Below, piece after piece: positions 46,191 to 57,153 of a stretch of DNA of 64,000 bases. Under the pieces are notes generated by a model. That model searched no databases. It worked only from the letters and a program-made list of their open reading frames with translations, and was not told the origin of the DNA. The translations under genes were made by a program, and so were the position numbers. The stretch is taken from NCBI GenBank assembly GCA_015227615.1, contig JAALGZ010000002.1, positions 1,922,001 through 1,986,000 of the forward strand, read 5' to 3'. Position 1 is the first letter of the stretch, and every line of letters begins with the position of its first letter. This DNA comes from Labyrinthula sp. Ha (Eukaryota > Sar > Bigyra > Labyrinthulida > Labyrinthulaceae).

Positions 46191-46812
46191 GGGATCGGAT
46201 TTGATATAATGATATTTTATCAATGTAAATTCTGCCCATATTCTTCTTATTGATTGATTCTAATGATTCCCCAACCATTTTGATTGATCATTGATTATCA
46301 ATAATGAATTGGGCAACACGACCCAGGGTGCAACGGCCCAAGTAATTATGTTTCATTTATGCACCGTATCAAAATCAAGATAAGAAGCCCATATGGCCTG
46401 ACAATGAATTGGCAATAGATAGCAGTAGGGTTATATGCCCGTATCTTGAAGATTTTTTTTTCGGTGGAGGTCTACTAGGAGGTTGGAAACCCTTCGGTCT
46501 TATAAGAAGGACATAGCTGATCCAAAGCCCTTTCTTACGTCGTGCGGGACTCGAACCAACTAAGTCAATCTTTCGGCACATTTTCTTGCGGTGGCACTGA
46601 AAACTTGAATTGAAAAATTTCATACGGTGCCAAAATGAAACATAGATTATTTGGCCCATTCGTCTAAGAAAGTGCGACCCAATTCATTACTGACAATAAA
46701 TTAATTTTCAATAATCAATAAAAAATATATTGAGAATTATCAGAATTAATCCATGAGAAAAACATGAGCAAAGTTTTTCTTGATAAATTATCAATAAGTC
46801 AAATCCGATTCC
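46191..46812. mobile_element. AT-rich foldback element with long inverted arms
   Basis: The left arm (46191-46378) and right arm (about 46611-46812) are inverted copies of each other. Matching landmarks, read inward from each end, are GATCGGATTTGA or AATCGGATTTGA at the tips, a TGATAATTTATCAA-like block, ATGAATTGGG, TATGTTTCATTT and GCACCGTAT near the centre. The arms are diverged, so the insertion is old. The centre holds a minus-strand SINE copy at 46453-46609. I see no transposase frame, so it is a non-autonomous foldback or MITE-like element. A clear target duplication cannot be fixed because the flanks are AT-rich. Confidence 0.6.
46453..46609 (-). mobile_element. SINE copy C, 5'-truncated
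   Basis: Minus-strand copy of the SINE seen at 47158 and 62429. It keeps the shared core (TTTTCAGTGCC, CAAGAAAATGTGCC, a Pol III B-box-like GTTCGAGTCC at 46547-46556, then GTCCTTCTTATAAGACC and TTTCCAACCTCC) and ends in a run of A on its own strand (T run at 46453-46461). It lacks the tRNA-like head, as expected for a 5'-truncated copy. It lies between the arms of the foldback element. The B-box of this copy is the closest of the three to the canonical GTTCGANTCC. Confidence 0.7.
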
Positions 46813-47157
46813 TTATCCTGCTCTGCCGCCTACAAGTATCAATCTAGTAAAACTTGTTCAAATACCATTTGGGTTACTAATTCTCTTGGTCAAACTGGAA
46901 AACCCTGTAAAAAAATACATGCTATTTCTTAATATTTTTAATACCACGGCTCAGGATTGCATCGTCCTAATTACAAATAGTAATACTGTTTTTTACTTTT
47001 ATGTGTTACTTGAGGAAAACACACTTAATGTTAAGACACAATCTTTTCTGTCTAATTAAGGTGCTGGGTGACAAATAAAGGATGGTAGACAGAAAAACCA
47101 TAACTCTTCCCCTCTTAAAACATTGATTCAAAGCCTTCTTACGTATCTCGAAGGCAA

Positions 47158-47372
47158 GTCGTCAAGGCCTTATGGGTAAGGTACTTGGTTTTGAATGATT
47201 GACTCCATGGAGTATTAGTAGTTCAAGTTCTCAGTGCCATGGCAAGAAAACGTGCCGGGGGGTTGGTTTAGTGAGTTCAAGTCCCACACGATGCAAGAAA
47301 AGGTTTTGGGTCAGTTATGTCCTCCTTGTACGACCAAAGAATTTCCAACCTCCAAGTAAGCCCCCCAAAAAA
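47158..47372 (+). mobile_element. SINE copy A with tRNA-Ser-like head
   Basis: About 215 bases, starting GTCGTCAAGGCCTTAT and ending in an A-run. The head resembles a tRNA of the Ser/Leu class: an A-box-like GGCCTTATGGGTAAGG, a region like an anticodon arm with TTTGAAT (TGA in the anticodon position), a variable-arm palindrome CTCCATGGAG at 47203-47212 and a B-box-like GTTCAAGTTC at 47221-47230. A second B-box-like GTTCAAGTCC lies at 47275-47284. The body and tail match the copies at 62429 and 46453. SINEs are transcribed by RNA polymerase III from such boxes and moved by a LINE reverse transcriptase; no LINE is visible in this window. Confidence 0.72.
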
Positions 47373-48787
47373 TCTTGAAGGCACCCTGAAAAATGTTGCA
47401 AAGTATTTGCAATATCGTGTGAATTTGGTGATCTGTTACTAAGTTAGTGTAGAAAGAATATTAGTCCTACAAATATATTTTACCTGTTAATGTCATGTTT
47501 TAGCAAAATATAAGAATTAAATATTCTTAAGCTTAATTTTCAGTTCATGCTTTTTAGCTGAAATGTCTTGAAAAGTTTCATTTTTCATAGTTGCTTATTG
47601 ATGTTTGCTCTAGTTACATTTCTCATAATTATGGTGGTTAGGAATTGTGCTGTCCTACTTCCTCAATTTTTTAGCGGATATGAAAGTAATGAAATCCTGT
47701 GAAAATTAACTGCGTGTAAATCTAAGTGAGTATGTGTACAAAGTTTGTCCATATGAAGGTCAAAATTTTAAACATAGTTGCCAGTGGCTTAATATTTCAT
47801 AGGAGTTAAGCATCAATTCCTAATAATAATAACAACATTAAATATTTGAACACGTTATGATATGAGCTGGATACGAAATAGCGAAAAGTCAGAAGGTTTA
47901 TTTTTTAATCAGTACTGCTTGAAGTTAAACTTCTTTCTTCTGGTAATTAATTCTAGTACACTAAATTAATACTGTATTACTGAAACAGATATACTCAACT
48001 TATAAATAGTTTTGCTCTCTTAGGTATTAGTTATACAGGTAAATATTATTCGTGGATTTGTTTTTACGACTCTGAGTAATCATTGTTTTCTGTATATTTC
48101 CAAGTATTACAATTTAATGGCTGAAATTGTACACTTCCAACTTTGATTGTATCTTCGTTCAGTTGGCACGCTTCAAGCACTAAGACAAAAAACTTTTTCC
48201 GGCCAATATCTTTTAGGGTAAAATACAAGTTATAAGTAGTATTTTCAAATATTGTGATATTGGATGATACTAGACATTTGCTTTGTTTCGTAGGCTTTTA
48301 TCTCGATTATATTCTCTATGGAGTTAAAGGAATAGCACCATGGAAAGCTCGCTGAAAAGGATAGCATCCGAATCTAATCCAAATAAAATACATGTAACTT
48401 TGCTATAAAATCCAAAGAAGAAAGTTTGAACTATTATATTATGTGTCTTTATCTTTAATAGAGACAACTTTGTGTACATTGCAAGTTTAAGTGCCACACA
48501 GCTGAGGCAGAGCTTTCCTGGATCTTCGCCTCGAAAAACATTTAAAAAATATTCTATGATCATATATAATATATAACTGTTTTACGATTTCATTTATATT
48601 CTTTGACATAGATACTTTACAAACTTGTAACTTGTTGTTTAGGTTGTTTTAGACATAGTTATTTGTACTTAGGGACCTTTCCCCACAGTAAAGCAATCTT
48701 GTGTTTAACTTTTTTCAAGTGGCGGTTATTTGGCCAACACTTCAAACTGCCAAAAGTGAAAAAACAAGTGAAATAGAAAAAAAAATC

Positions 48788-49318
48788 ATGCAGAGCAAAG
48801 CTAAGAAGCAAAAATATTCCTCTAAAAAAATCTATGTAGGATCGAAAGTAAATGCGCGATACTTAGGAGGAGCTCAGTACTATCCAGGAACCGTTGTTCA
48901 TATCGGAAGCAACGAGAGAGGCCAAGCAACTGTCGATGTAGATTACGATGATGGAGACAAGGAAAAAAATATGCCACTTTCTCACATTGAATTAATTTCA
49001 AATCCCGCTGTTGTTTCAACTAAACCATTACCTTCTGAAGATGAACTTACACAAGCTAAAGAAAAATTAAGATTAATTTCAAACAGATTGCGAACTTTAG
49101 AAACAGAAAATGCAAAGTTAAAACAAGAAATGAAAGAAAAAGACAAAACAATTTCTGAACTAAAAAATAATTCAAATTTTGTGAACGGAACTTTAAAATC
49201 TGTTGATGGAAAATTAGATGAAAATAAAGTACGGTTTCTTTCAGAAAAAATAGAACTGGAACTTGAGTACATGAAGAAGGTGTTGTCATTGAGAACAAAG
49301 TATCCTAATACTTATTGA
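48788..49318 (+). CDS. Tudor-like domain plus coiled-coil protein, 176 aa
   Basis: A Tudor/agenet-type domain covers about residues 14-72: YVGSKVNARYLGG at the start, YYPGTVVHIG in the middle and VDVDYDDGDKEKNMPLSHIEL at the end. Domains of this kind fold as small beta barrels and often read methylated lysine or arginine, or serve as binding modules. A coiled coil follows at about 85-165 (AKEKLRLISNRLRTLETE and on), suggesting a dimer. The ATG at 48788 is used. The frame is open upstream to 48701 but without an ATG, and a pyrimidine-rich acceptor (CTTTTTTCAAG) ends at 48719, so an N-terminal exon may be missing. An AATAAA overlaps the stop codon at 49318-49323. The 3' end converges on the hydroxylase gene 933 bases away. 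Confidence 0.75.
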   Translation: MQSKAKKQKYSSKKIYVGSKVNARYLGGAQYYPGTVVHIGSNERGQATVDVDYDDGDKEKNMPLSHIELISNPAVVSTKPLPSEDELTQAKEKLRLISNRLRTLETENAKLKQEMKEKDKTISELKNNSNFVNGTLKSVDGKLDENKVRFLSEKIELELEYMKKVLSLRTKYPNTY

Positions 49319-50251
49319 ATAAAAAATATTTTATTTTTTACCTTCCACTATTCTCTGAACCTAAATTTTCTCATAAAATTTCTGTGTTCTAAATTTGTTT
49401 TTAACTTTCTGCAAGACAAGTAAAATTAAATCCAAACCTCTTAAATAATTTAGTTAGCAACAAAAATTGGTTACGTGCAAACATAAAGTTAGCAAATTGT
49501 TTTTTTGTAGCAAAAAAATGCTTACTGTTCTCTGTTCATTTTTGTGTAAATGTAATTTCTTCTTGTTTTTTTCTTGGTCAATTTAGCAGCTGGGAGTGCA
49601 GATTTTTCTTTTGTACAGTGAATGCTAGATTCTCAACGCAAATGAATCTAAAAGCACAAACCAATAGCTACTTTAATTCTTTGAAAAAAGGACATGACAT
49701 GAGTTGCAGTGTAAGGTAAGTCTTTCACCTAAGCCCATCTACTTTAATTCTTTTTTTTCAAAGGAAAACTGAGTTTGGTTCATTCTCTTAATTTGTTTAA
49801 AAGTTTGCACATTATAATTTTAGAGAGAGAACAAAAGGAACTCTGCTATATATGCAATGAACAGAGACAGTATAAAGCAACCCAGCATCTTGTCAATATG
49901 TTCTCCAATCTGCTTCTACTTCTAACCCAAGTTCACCTGAAGAACTTCTTTCTAAATGATTGTTTGGTTTTTCAGTTAGTCTGTTCAGATAATTTCCTTC
50001 CAACTTCTACTAGCAAGAAAAACCGTCATCCTACACTCCAAGAACTAAAAGCAGACTTCATTCTTCTTTTCATTTTTCTTTCTTTTAAGAATCATTGAAC
50101 TCAAACTCACAAAAAGTGTTAATGAACGAGAAAAACGAATAAAACTAATTAAAATGAATCTACTTCAAGGCAAAGAAATACAAACATACAAATTTAGAGA
50201 TGTTAAAAACCTTCACAAGAAAGTAAACCACATCGCATTGAATCTATGACC
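49319..50251. other. Intergenic, between convergent genes
   Basis: 933 bases between the 3' ends of the Tudor and hydroxylase genes. The plus-strand frame at 49775-50098 (107 codons) lacks an ATG at its start, is dominated by Leu and Phe and matches nothing, so I do not call it. The rest is AT-rich and presumably holds two 3' UTRs. Confidence 0.5.
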
Positions 50252-51688
50252 TTAATCAAATGCTCCAGTACAACCCCATAAATTAGCTTTCTTGAAGTTA
50301 TGACTGTGAATCCAATGATTTGCTGCAAATTTTAACCCTTTCTTTACAGGCAACGCAGAATGAACTGTTCTTCTATCTTGTTTCATAGGATCACGATCTA
50401 AAACACTTGGCCATAAAATGGCTCTTCCCTTCTTTGGCTTAACCTTAATCCCAACTTCTGGAAAGTCTGTTTCACCACCTTCTTCTACATCACTCAGGTA
50501 CAAGAAAAAAGTAAGAATTCGAACACCACCTCCCAAAACAATATCAGTTCCTGGAATGTATTTTGGAGGTCCCATATCATGGTGAACTTTATAAAACTGT
50601 CCATCTTCATATCTTAACAACTGAAACTGCTCATAATTGTCATATGGAACATTGGTAAGGTTAATTATTCTCTGGGAAATATTTTTAACCACAGGATCTG
50701 ATTCACACTCTTTTGTACACCATGTGTTTGTTGATGTTCTGCCCTGTGAAAATACTTTTGTAACTTCTCCTCGTTCATTAGCCTTACCTGTATCAGTACT
50801 ACGTTGAAATCCTAATTTTCCTCCCCAAGAAAGAAGTACATCAACTTCTATATCACTTAGAAATGAATCAAATTGTAATACCCAAAGATCAGAATCTTTA
50901 TGTTTTCCTAATGGTTCAACTTTTGTTATCCCGAATTGTTCAACTGCATTTTGATCGTTTAATATCTTTTCAAACATTTTATTCAAATCTCCAGGAGACC
51001 AAATATTTTCTGCGGAAGTATTAAGAAAATTTGGGTCACAGCGTTTAGCAGGATCTAATAAGTCACATCCTTTGCACGAAGAAGGGCAATTTACAATCAT
51101 CCATCCAGGGTTTTTTTCACATTCACCAAAATTTGCCCAGTTCGAGCACTTTTGAGGATAACGATCTTGACACTTATTTTCCTCTCTATACTGATCAACC
51201 AAAGTGGCAGTAAGGATGAACTCATTGTCTGATCTCGAGGAAGCAGTGAAGATTGGTCCAAGTTGATCTCTAGTTCCTTCTCTAGTAAAAATAAATGAAT
51301 GTCCATCAAATGTGTTTAATCCAGTTTTTTCTCCTACAGGGAGAGAGTCTATGACTCGAGTTACTTCTTCCGCGAGTGTCCACCAAATGCTTACTCTGTA
51401 TGGAGACTCGTTTACAAAAAATGCAGATAGTTGAGCATCATCTGTCCCATGATATATCTTTGGGGGGTCATTGGAATTGGAAATTAAGGATTTGGCTTTA
51501 GTCCAGAGGGACTTTACCTGCGAAAACTGTTCTGGATATAAGCCAACGCCACTAACGATGTTTTCCGCTGTGGTTTCTATTAAAGGAATATACTCGGTAA
51601 CTTTTGATTTTACGTCATCCAAGAAAGAGCTTCTTACCACATTGGCTACGCATAAGATGCACAGGAGAAGTATGGAAGATTTTTTCAT
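50252..51688 (-). CDS. Secreted VHL-beta / ShK / prolyl 4-hydroxylase fusion, 478 aa
   Basis: A signal peptide occupies residues 1-20. Residues about 86-136 match the beta domain of the von Hippel-Lindau protein: FFVNESPYRVSIWW, then LPVGEKTGLNTFDGHSFIF, against human FCNRSPRVVLPVW and LPPG...HSYRGHLWLF. An ShK domain with six cysteines (173, 181, 190, 201, 205, 208) follows. The catalytic prolyl 4-hydroxylase domain covers about 265-465, with Fe(II) ligands H369, D371 and H443 and the 2-oxoglutarate-binding Lys453 (GLKFAANHW). The reaction is 2-oxoglutarate-dependent hydroxylation of proline in secreted or wall proteins in the ER or Golgi. VHL-beta normally recognises hydroxyproline, so the enzyme may hold on to its own product. 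Of the VHL hydroxyproline-pocket residues, a Trp, a Thr for Ser111 and the His are kept; Tyr98 and Trp117 are replaced. No intron is seen. Confidence 0.92.
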   Translation of the reverse strand: MKKSSILLLCILCVANVVRSSFLDDVKSKVTEYIPLIETTAENIVSGVGLYPEQFSQVKSLWTKAKSLISNSNDPPKIYHGTDDAQLSAFFVNESPYRVSIWWTLAEEVTRVIDSLPVGEKTGLNTFDGHSFIFTREGTRDQLGPIFTASSRSDNEFILTATLVDQYREENKCQDRYPQKCSNWANFGECEKNPGWMIVNCPSSCKGCDLLDPAKRCDPNFLNTSAENIWSPGDLNKMFEKILNDQNAVEQFGITKVEPLGKHKDSDLWVLQFDSFLSDIEVDVLLSWGGKLGFQRSTDTGKANERGEVTKVFSQGRTSTNTWCTKECESDPVVKNISQRIINLTNVPYDNYEQFQLLRYEDGQFYKVHHDMGPPKYIPGTDIVLGGGVRILTFFLYLSDVEEGGETDFPEVGIKVKPKKGRAILWPSVLDRDPMKQDRRTVHSALPVKKGLKFAANHWIHSHNFKKANLWGCTGAFD

Positions 51689-54600
51689 TTTACGCCAATA
51701 CTGCTGCAGCTACTTTACGTGGTAATGCAATATGCGGTTCGTTTTCTAAACCCATATTGGTTTTTTTAATAGTAGCTTTACAATAGCATAATTCATTCCA
51801 AGTTTTTCTGCCACTTTCTGGGCGATGAATTCTCCTATTATATTCCATTCAGAAACCTTAATGAAGGAATGAACTCTAGTTACAATTGTTCTTTATACCC
51901 TAGTCTAGTATACGGAATTAAGCTTGTAAGCTTCCTAGTTCATGCGTGAAGGTCAACTAGTTTTCGTGCATTGTTACTTAATTTAGGTTTTATATGCAAA
52001 TTTACTCGACAAAAGTTTAAAAGAACTATCTTTTATTATATTTATCTTATTTTATACACTCAGATTTTCCACAGTATAAGTTTTTTGTTCAATGAGAAAC
52101 TTCTGACTATATGTCTTGACCAAATATCGAAATTCATGTTTTTCATCAGGCACTTACATCTTGACTGACTTGCTAATATCTATCGAGGGGCTCACCATAA
52201 GGATTTTACGTATAATTGTTATCGTATAATTTCACTGTTATGTTAGAAGCTAGAGTAGCCTCTCGAACAGGAGTCACTCCTCACTTCTCATGAATCTAGA
52301 GAAAGCAAGAACTTATACTTATTGATAATCCCATGTCAGGGAAAATTTCTCTTTATTAATAGTGAAAATTATATATTTCACTCCTCAAAGACTGAAATGT
52401 AAAGACTACGGCTGCTAAGATTAATGGTTTCAGTGTAACTGTATCACTCTCCATAGGCACGAACCAGATATGTACTTAAACTCACTTTTTGCTGCCACAA
52501 TAAAAGCCATAATTCAACTGCAATATTTTTATGAAAACTGAGAGTAGTTTCAGCTTAGCTTAGTTGAAGAAAAATAGATATATCATATGTATGAATTCTT
52601 AGGTAATACTTTTATGCCGGTAACAAGACATTGTAAAAAGCTAGTTGTGAATGGAAATGCTCTAATATTTTATTCAGACCTTCCAAAGCATTTTCGGTCA
52701 TTTTAACGGCGAGTAGTATACCTCTACGTAAATTAACCCGTTTATCTATTCTGAAAGAGTAAACGAGCAAATAATGCTTGGACAGTTTTATCCTTTGGAA
52801 CTTACTTTTCTTCAGAATATAAGATACATCTCTACCCAAAGTTAAGGCTTTGATTTTGCCAACATATACTTTCTTTACTTTTGTTAAATCAGAATATAAT
52901 TACATAATATCGTTAAGCCAACAACTAAGTATAAATATATTGTAACACCTTGCTTCTCGCCATAACCTTAAGATCTAATATCTCCAATGAAACCCAATGA
53001 AAATGATGTTTCTCCTACTTTTTCAGAAAATGTACAATATAATTATTAATATAAATAGATAAATTAACCATGGACTATAATCTCCTACCTATTCAACATA
53101 ACGAATTTTCCATATAGTTAACGAAAAGTTCTTCAATGAGACATTAATCATATCAATAACCTTGAGGAAACAATTTGTTGATTTATGTGTCACATGATCT
53201 GAATTGTTACGGCTCTTGATCATAACATACCATTTCAGTCTCTATATCTACACTCTTCTACAAAATTTCTAAGGCAATGAGTAAATCCTCAGCGGCGGGA
53301 ATGAATAGCGACAATAAAATAAACAAGGTAATACAACTCTAGCAAAAAGAAATTTCCTCTCAATAATTCAATTGTTAAAGTATTTAGCTAAGGAAACACA
53401 TATACTTTGGAATTGATATAATCTTCTTGATCAGAGTACAAGTTGGTTACATAGTACTAAGAACTGGGGTCCAAACCGAGCTATATGTCACCAGCTCCAG
53501 AATTTCCAGTTTATTTGCAGAATTCAATTGGTTATTTTGGAAGTTTAGCGCCTATTCTTGTATAACTCAAATATTTTACAGGTCTTCTACTTCGTGCTTC
53601 GAACTCGGTATCTTAATAAACTAAGGTTTTTCTACGAGAGTATATGGTGACATTAGAGCACAAGAGACACAGTCGTGAAAATGGCATCTGCATATTTCCA
53701 TAAGTAATCTTAATCCTTACTAGGACTATTCATTGCCGCCCGTTCGGCAGCATCTTAGCCAACCTATATGAAATAAGCAAAGTCTATTGAGCTTCTACAG
53801 TTCAGACGTTGATAACAAGAAAATATATTTATATGAAGAATCTTAAACAAATTGGTAGCAGACCATTGTTATAAACTCTCATTCCTTGGCTCAAAATGTA
53901 GCGCGCTTCGTTATCCTAAAGTTTAAGATACTTGACCAAAATTTGGGTTCTTTTTTTCTAAGAAAATAATATATATACTTTTAGGAGATAAATGAACATT
54001 TATTTTATAAGGGTCTTACTTATCTTTTCTCATCTCGTCTGCTCAGATTCTGTAGTTGCAAGCAATTTTGGTCCTAGTTATCTTTTGAAGGATATACTTT
54101 TTTTGTTTAAAATGCCATGTTCCAACCCATAATTAGTTGTATAGCGATTCGTTATATCTATTATTATAAGATTAATGCTCTTAATGAGACATTCACCATC
54201 TAGGATACTATTAATGTTAGTTGTGATGAAAAGATTGAGTTATGATAGTCCTTAATTATTCCTCTGACTTGATATTGCAATTTAACGATGTTATCATAGC
54301 GGCTTCATGAGGTCTATGCCCCAACCGATTTGTTCTGCATGGAAAATGCTCTTAGTTGCATTCATTTGGTTAGTGTTGGATCTATCGTACTCATTCAAAG
54401 CGCTGGTACCTTCGGTTGCATAAGCTTCCAAATACAGTTCTCTCTCATCTTAATCAACTTAAAATGAATAACAGTCTCCATTGAGGAATCGAGAATGCTC
54501 ATATTCGGCCTCACCTCAAAACAATTATTGAAGCATTGAGAATCACCAAGACTCAGATATGAGAGTCAAACTCTTCAATCAGTCCCTCATGGAACATCCT

Positions 54601-57153
54601 CACAAATCGTCAGTTAAGCCCTTAAAACTCCAATAAAGATAACAAAACCCCTCAATCAATCCCTCATAAGTTCTTCATTTCATAACACACGGCAAATTAT
54701 ATACCCAATCTGTTATCGAGACTCTTTCATGCTCGCTCAATTGCCTTAAGTCTTCTTATGATTTAAACTGGGTTCCAAATGAGGACTTGCTCTGCACATC
54801 TAGCTATTGTATGTATTTGCTCCGGATTGCGCACCCTATATCACTATATTGGCAGACAGAAGCAAGTATTTGCCGAGACAGTGTTCGTTATTAATTCTCA
54901 AAAACCAATTCCTACATACCATAGTCTGAATAACATGTTCCTATAAAAGCGATGCAACTGTTTGCTTCTAAAACTCTAAGTGCCGCATACTGCTAAATAC
55001 ACTTTGACCATTTCTCTCTGGGAGAATAATATAATATCCAATTCAAAACTTAACATATGTTTGATTCTTTATTCTATTAGTATATTCGACAGATAGTAAG
55101 TCATATTATGCCTTACCTAGTTTCCGTAAAGAAATGTATAATGTAGATTGAGCAGGTATTAAAGTGTCTAGCAATATGCTGGCTGATTAACTAGCGAACT
55201 GAGAATGTTGGCAACTCAATGTTTCGAATTATACTCTTTGGTTTAATTATAACAAGTAAAATCATCGTATACTTTTCTGAAAAAAAGAAATGAAGGAGTT
55301 TTCTCACCTCCATGATATTGTGGAGTCTTAAAGCAACTTTCCGATCGATTAATGAGACCTGAATTGTGGTCTTGCTAAGTTAATTGAAAGGACCATACCT
55401 TTATTAATTTGATTTGAAACATATTTCTGTTGATTTTTTCCATAAACATTGGTGGCTTAGATTTGACATTGACGCACCATTCTTCTTTTCATCATTGCAC
55501 TATCAATCCAATGCTATATGTCTCTCAACCTTTCTTCTGAGTTCTTGTATCATGTGATAGTGTCGTACCATCAACTTTTCAGAAGGAGCTATGAGTGAAT
55601 ACTATAGGATTCTGGATAAAAAAAGATTTACTCAGCTCGTGGTGCAGTAATATTTTTATGAACTTACTAAGTTTCAGCAGGTATGATGTTGGTGCAACAT
55701 CCTGAGCAACCTTCTGTGTTAAGTGAAACTACCAGATGCTGATCACATAGATCAGACTGGCTATGCCCTGATGGACTTTGTTCTGATTCAGGATTGTTCC
55801 TAATCTGTAGACCGCTTCACTCCCCAATTGTACTACTTCAGTCTTAGCAATACTAAATTTTGTTTCATGGGATATAGTTTCCAAATTCTAAATAGGAAGT
55901 AATCCTTAGTAATATTTGAAACAATGGAGTCTTCATATATATAGCGTGAGAGGAAACCTGAATTATCCCGGGTTCGAAACTTACTCTAGTTTTTTAGACA
56001 GGTAAATGATTGGTTAAACTTTCCTCTTCTTATTATCATATTTTATTAGATAAATAGAATTTTTTCTAATCCCCCCCCCATTTTATTTTACGGGGCAACA
56101 ACTTTTTCAAGTCGCGCAATTGCACTTCCTTTTCTACTTTATTTTCTTTCTTAAGAGAATGAAAAAACATTGAAATGATAACTGCAAGTAAATTTCAATT
56201 CGAATATTGTAAATCATAATTTCTTTTTGACCAGCCTAAGATTTTTTTTGGTGGAACACGGATTTAGAAAAAACATGTAACCATCGCTAATTAAATAATC
56301 CTAGACCACTGTTGTTTAAAGCAATTCTTGACACAGTCATATAAAAAAATAATGTCTTCACTTTTGCTAAAAAACATTCTGTTCTTACAGAGCTCATACG
56401 AGCTGATGTTGCAGGTAGTTATCTGTGTAAAATAAACTGAATTAGTTTCTTTCAAGCACGTTCGGTTTCCATGGTGGGAGACTGGGATGAAATAGTCTCC
56501 TTCCCCTCGCATCCTATAACCTTCAGCAGAATTCTTAATACTTCCGAGTTCATACAATCTTATTTTTCGATAACAGCCCTGAAAAACAGGTCCGGCTTAA
56601 ATGTCAAGAAAATATTGAAAACATAGAAGGAGCGTAGCTTCACTAGAAATCAGCAACTTCTTTGCATGAGATTATAGCACTAGTCACGATTAAGCTATAT
56701 TTGGTAAAGTACAATTTAATATCAAATTTATATGTGTATTAACTGTAAAAGAAGAAGGGCATGTTCTTTCCTCGGATGTTTTTAGAGCTACACAACAGAA
56801 TACGGCTCCCATGATTTATACTAAGGTTCTTATTAACCTGGAAAATTGTAGAGAAAATAGAAGGTCATTATTTGTTCGTGCTTACATAGAGATCTCGTTT
56901 GAGTCTGAGATCTACGCTTACAGAATCAATTTAGACGCAATGGTAGTACGGGAATTAAATAGCCACCCAGAACAGTAGGTTGCAAGAACTGACTGCATCT
57001 AAGTAAACTCACTCTAAAAGCTCTTAGCGCTCTGGGAAATTATATTGTAAAGACTTTAACTCTAAGTGGTTAGATTAATGTGTATACGCAACAGCCTCAA
57101 ATATTTCTACAATGTATATTTATATCTACTAATCTTGTTTAGATCTCTCCGAA
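51689..57153. other. Gene-poor stretch
   Basis: About 5.5 kb without a supported gene. The minus-strand frame at 52612-52839 looks mildly protein-like but has no ATG at its start. The interval 54290-55900 is richer in C and G than the rest and reads in short pieces as protein on the minus strand. It may be a very old insertion, but I could not assign a family. A run of nine C lies near 56072-56080. I see no RNA gene. Confidence 0.45.

Larger units (their letters stand above)
44972..48787. other. Gene-poor stretch rich in repeats
   Basis: Contains two repeat families listed separately: the foldback element (46191-46812) with a SINE copy inside it, and a second SINE copy (47158-47372). Outside these I see no coding frame with support. 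The frame at 45421-45705 lacks an ATG at its start and matches nothing. The last part before 48788 may hold a 5' exon or UTR intron of the Tudor gene, since a good acceptor (TTTAACTTTTTTCAAG) ends at 48719. Confidence 0.5.

Noticed and set aside
46375-46659. 94-codon minus-strand frame read as a gene
   Set aside because: It lies in the SINE copy and the foldback arm; it is an open frame through repeat sequence.
49775-50098. 107-codon plus-strand frame between the Tudor and hydroxylase genes
   Set aside because: No ATG at its start, low-complexity Leu/Phe composition and no recognisable motif; probably 3' UTR sequence.
52612-52839. 75-codon minus-strand frame with protein-like composition
   Set aside because: It begins with TTG and has only a late internal ATG, no family match and no supporting neighbour.
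54290-55900. Possible old retroelement, from its base composition and short protein-like pieces on the minus strand
   Set aside because: I could not identify any diagnostic motif or terminal repeats, so no family is claimed.
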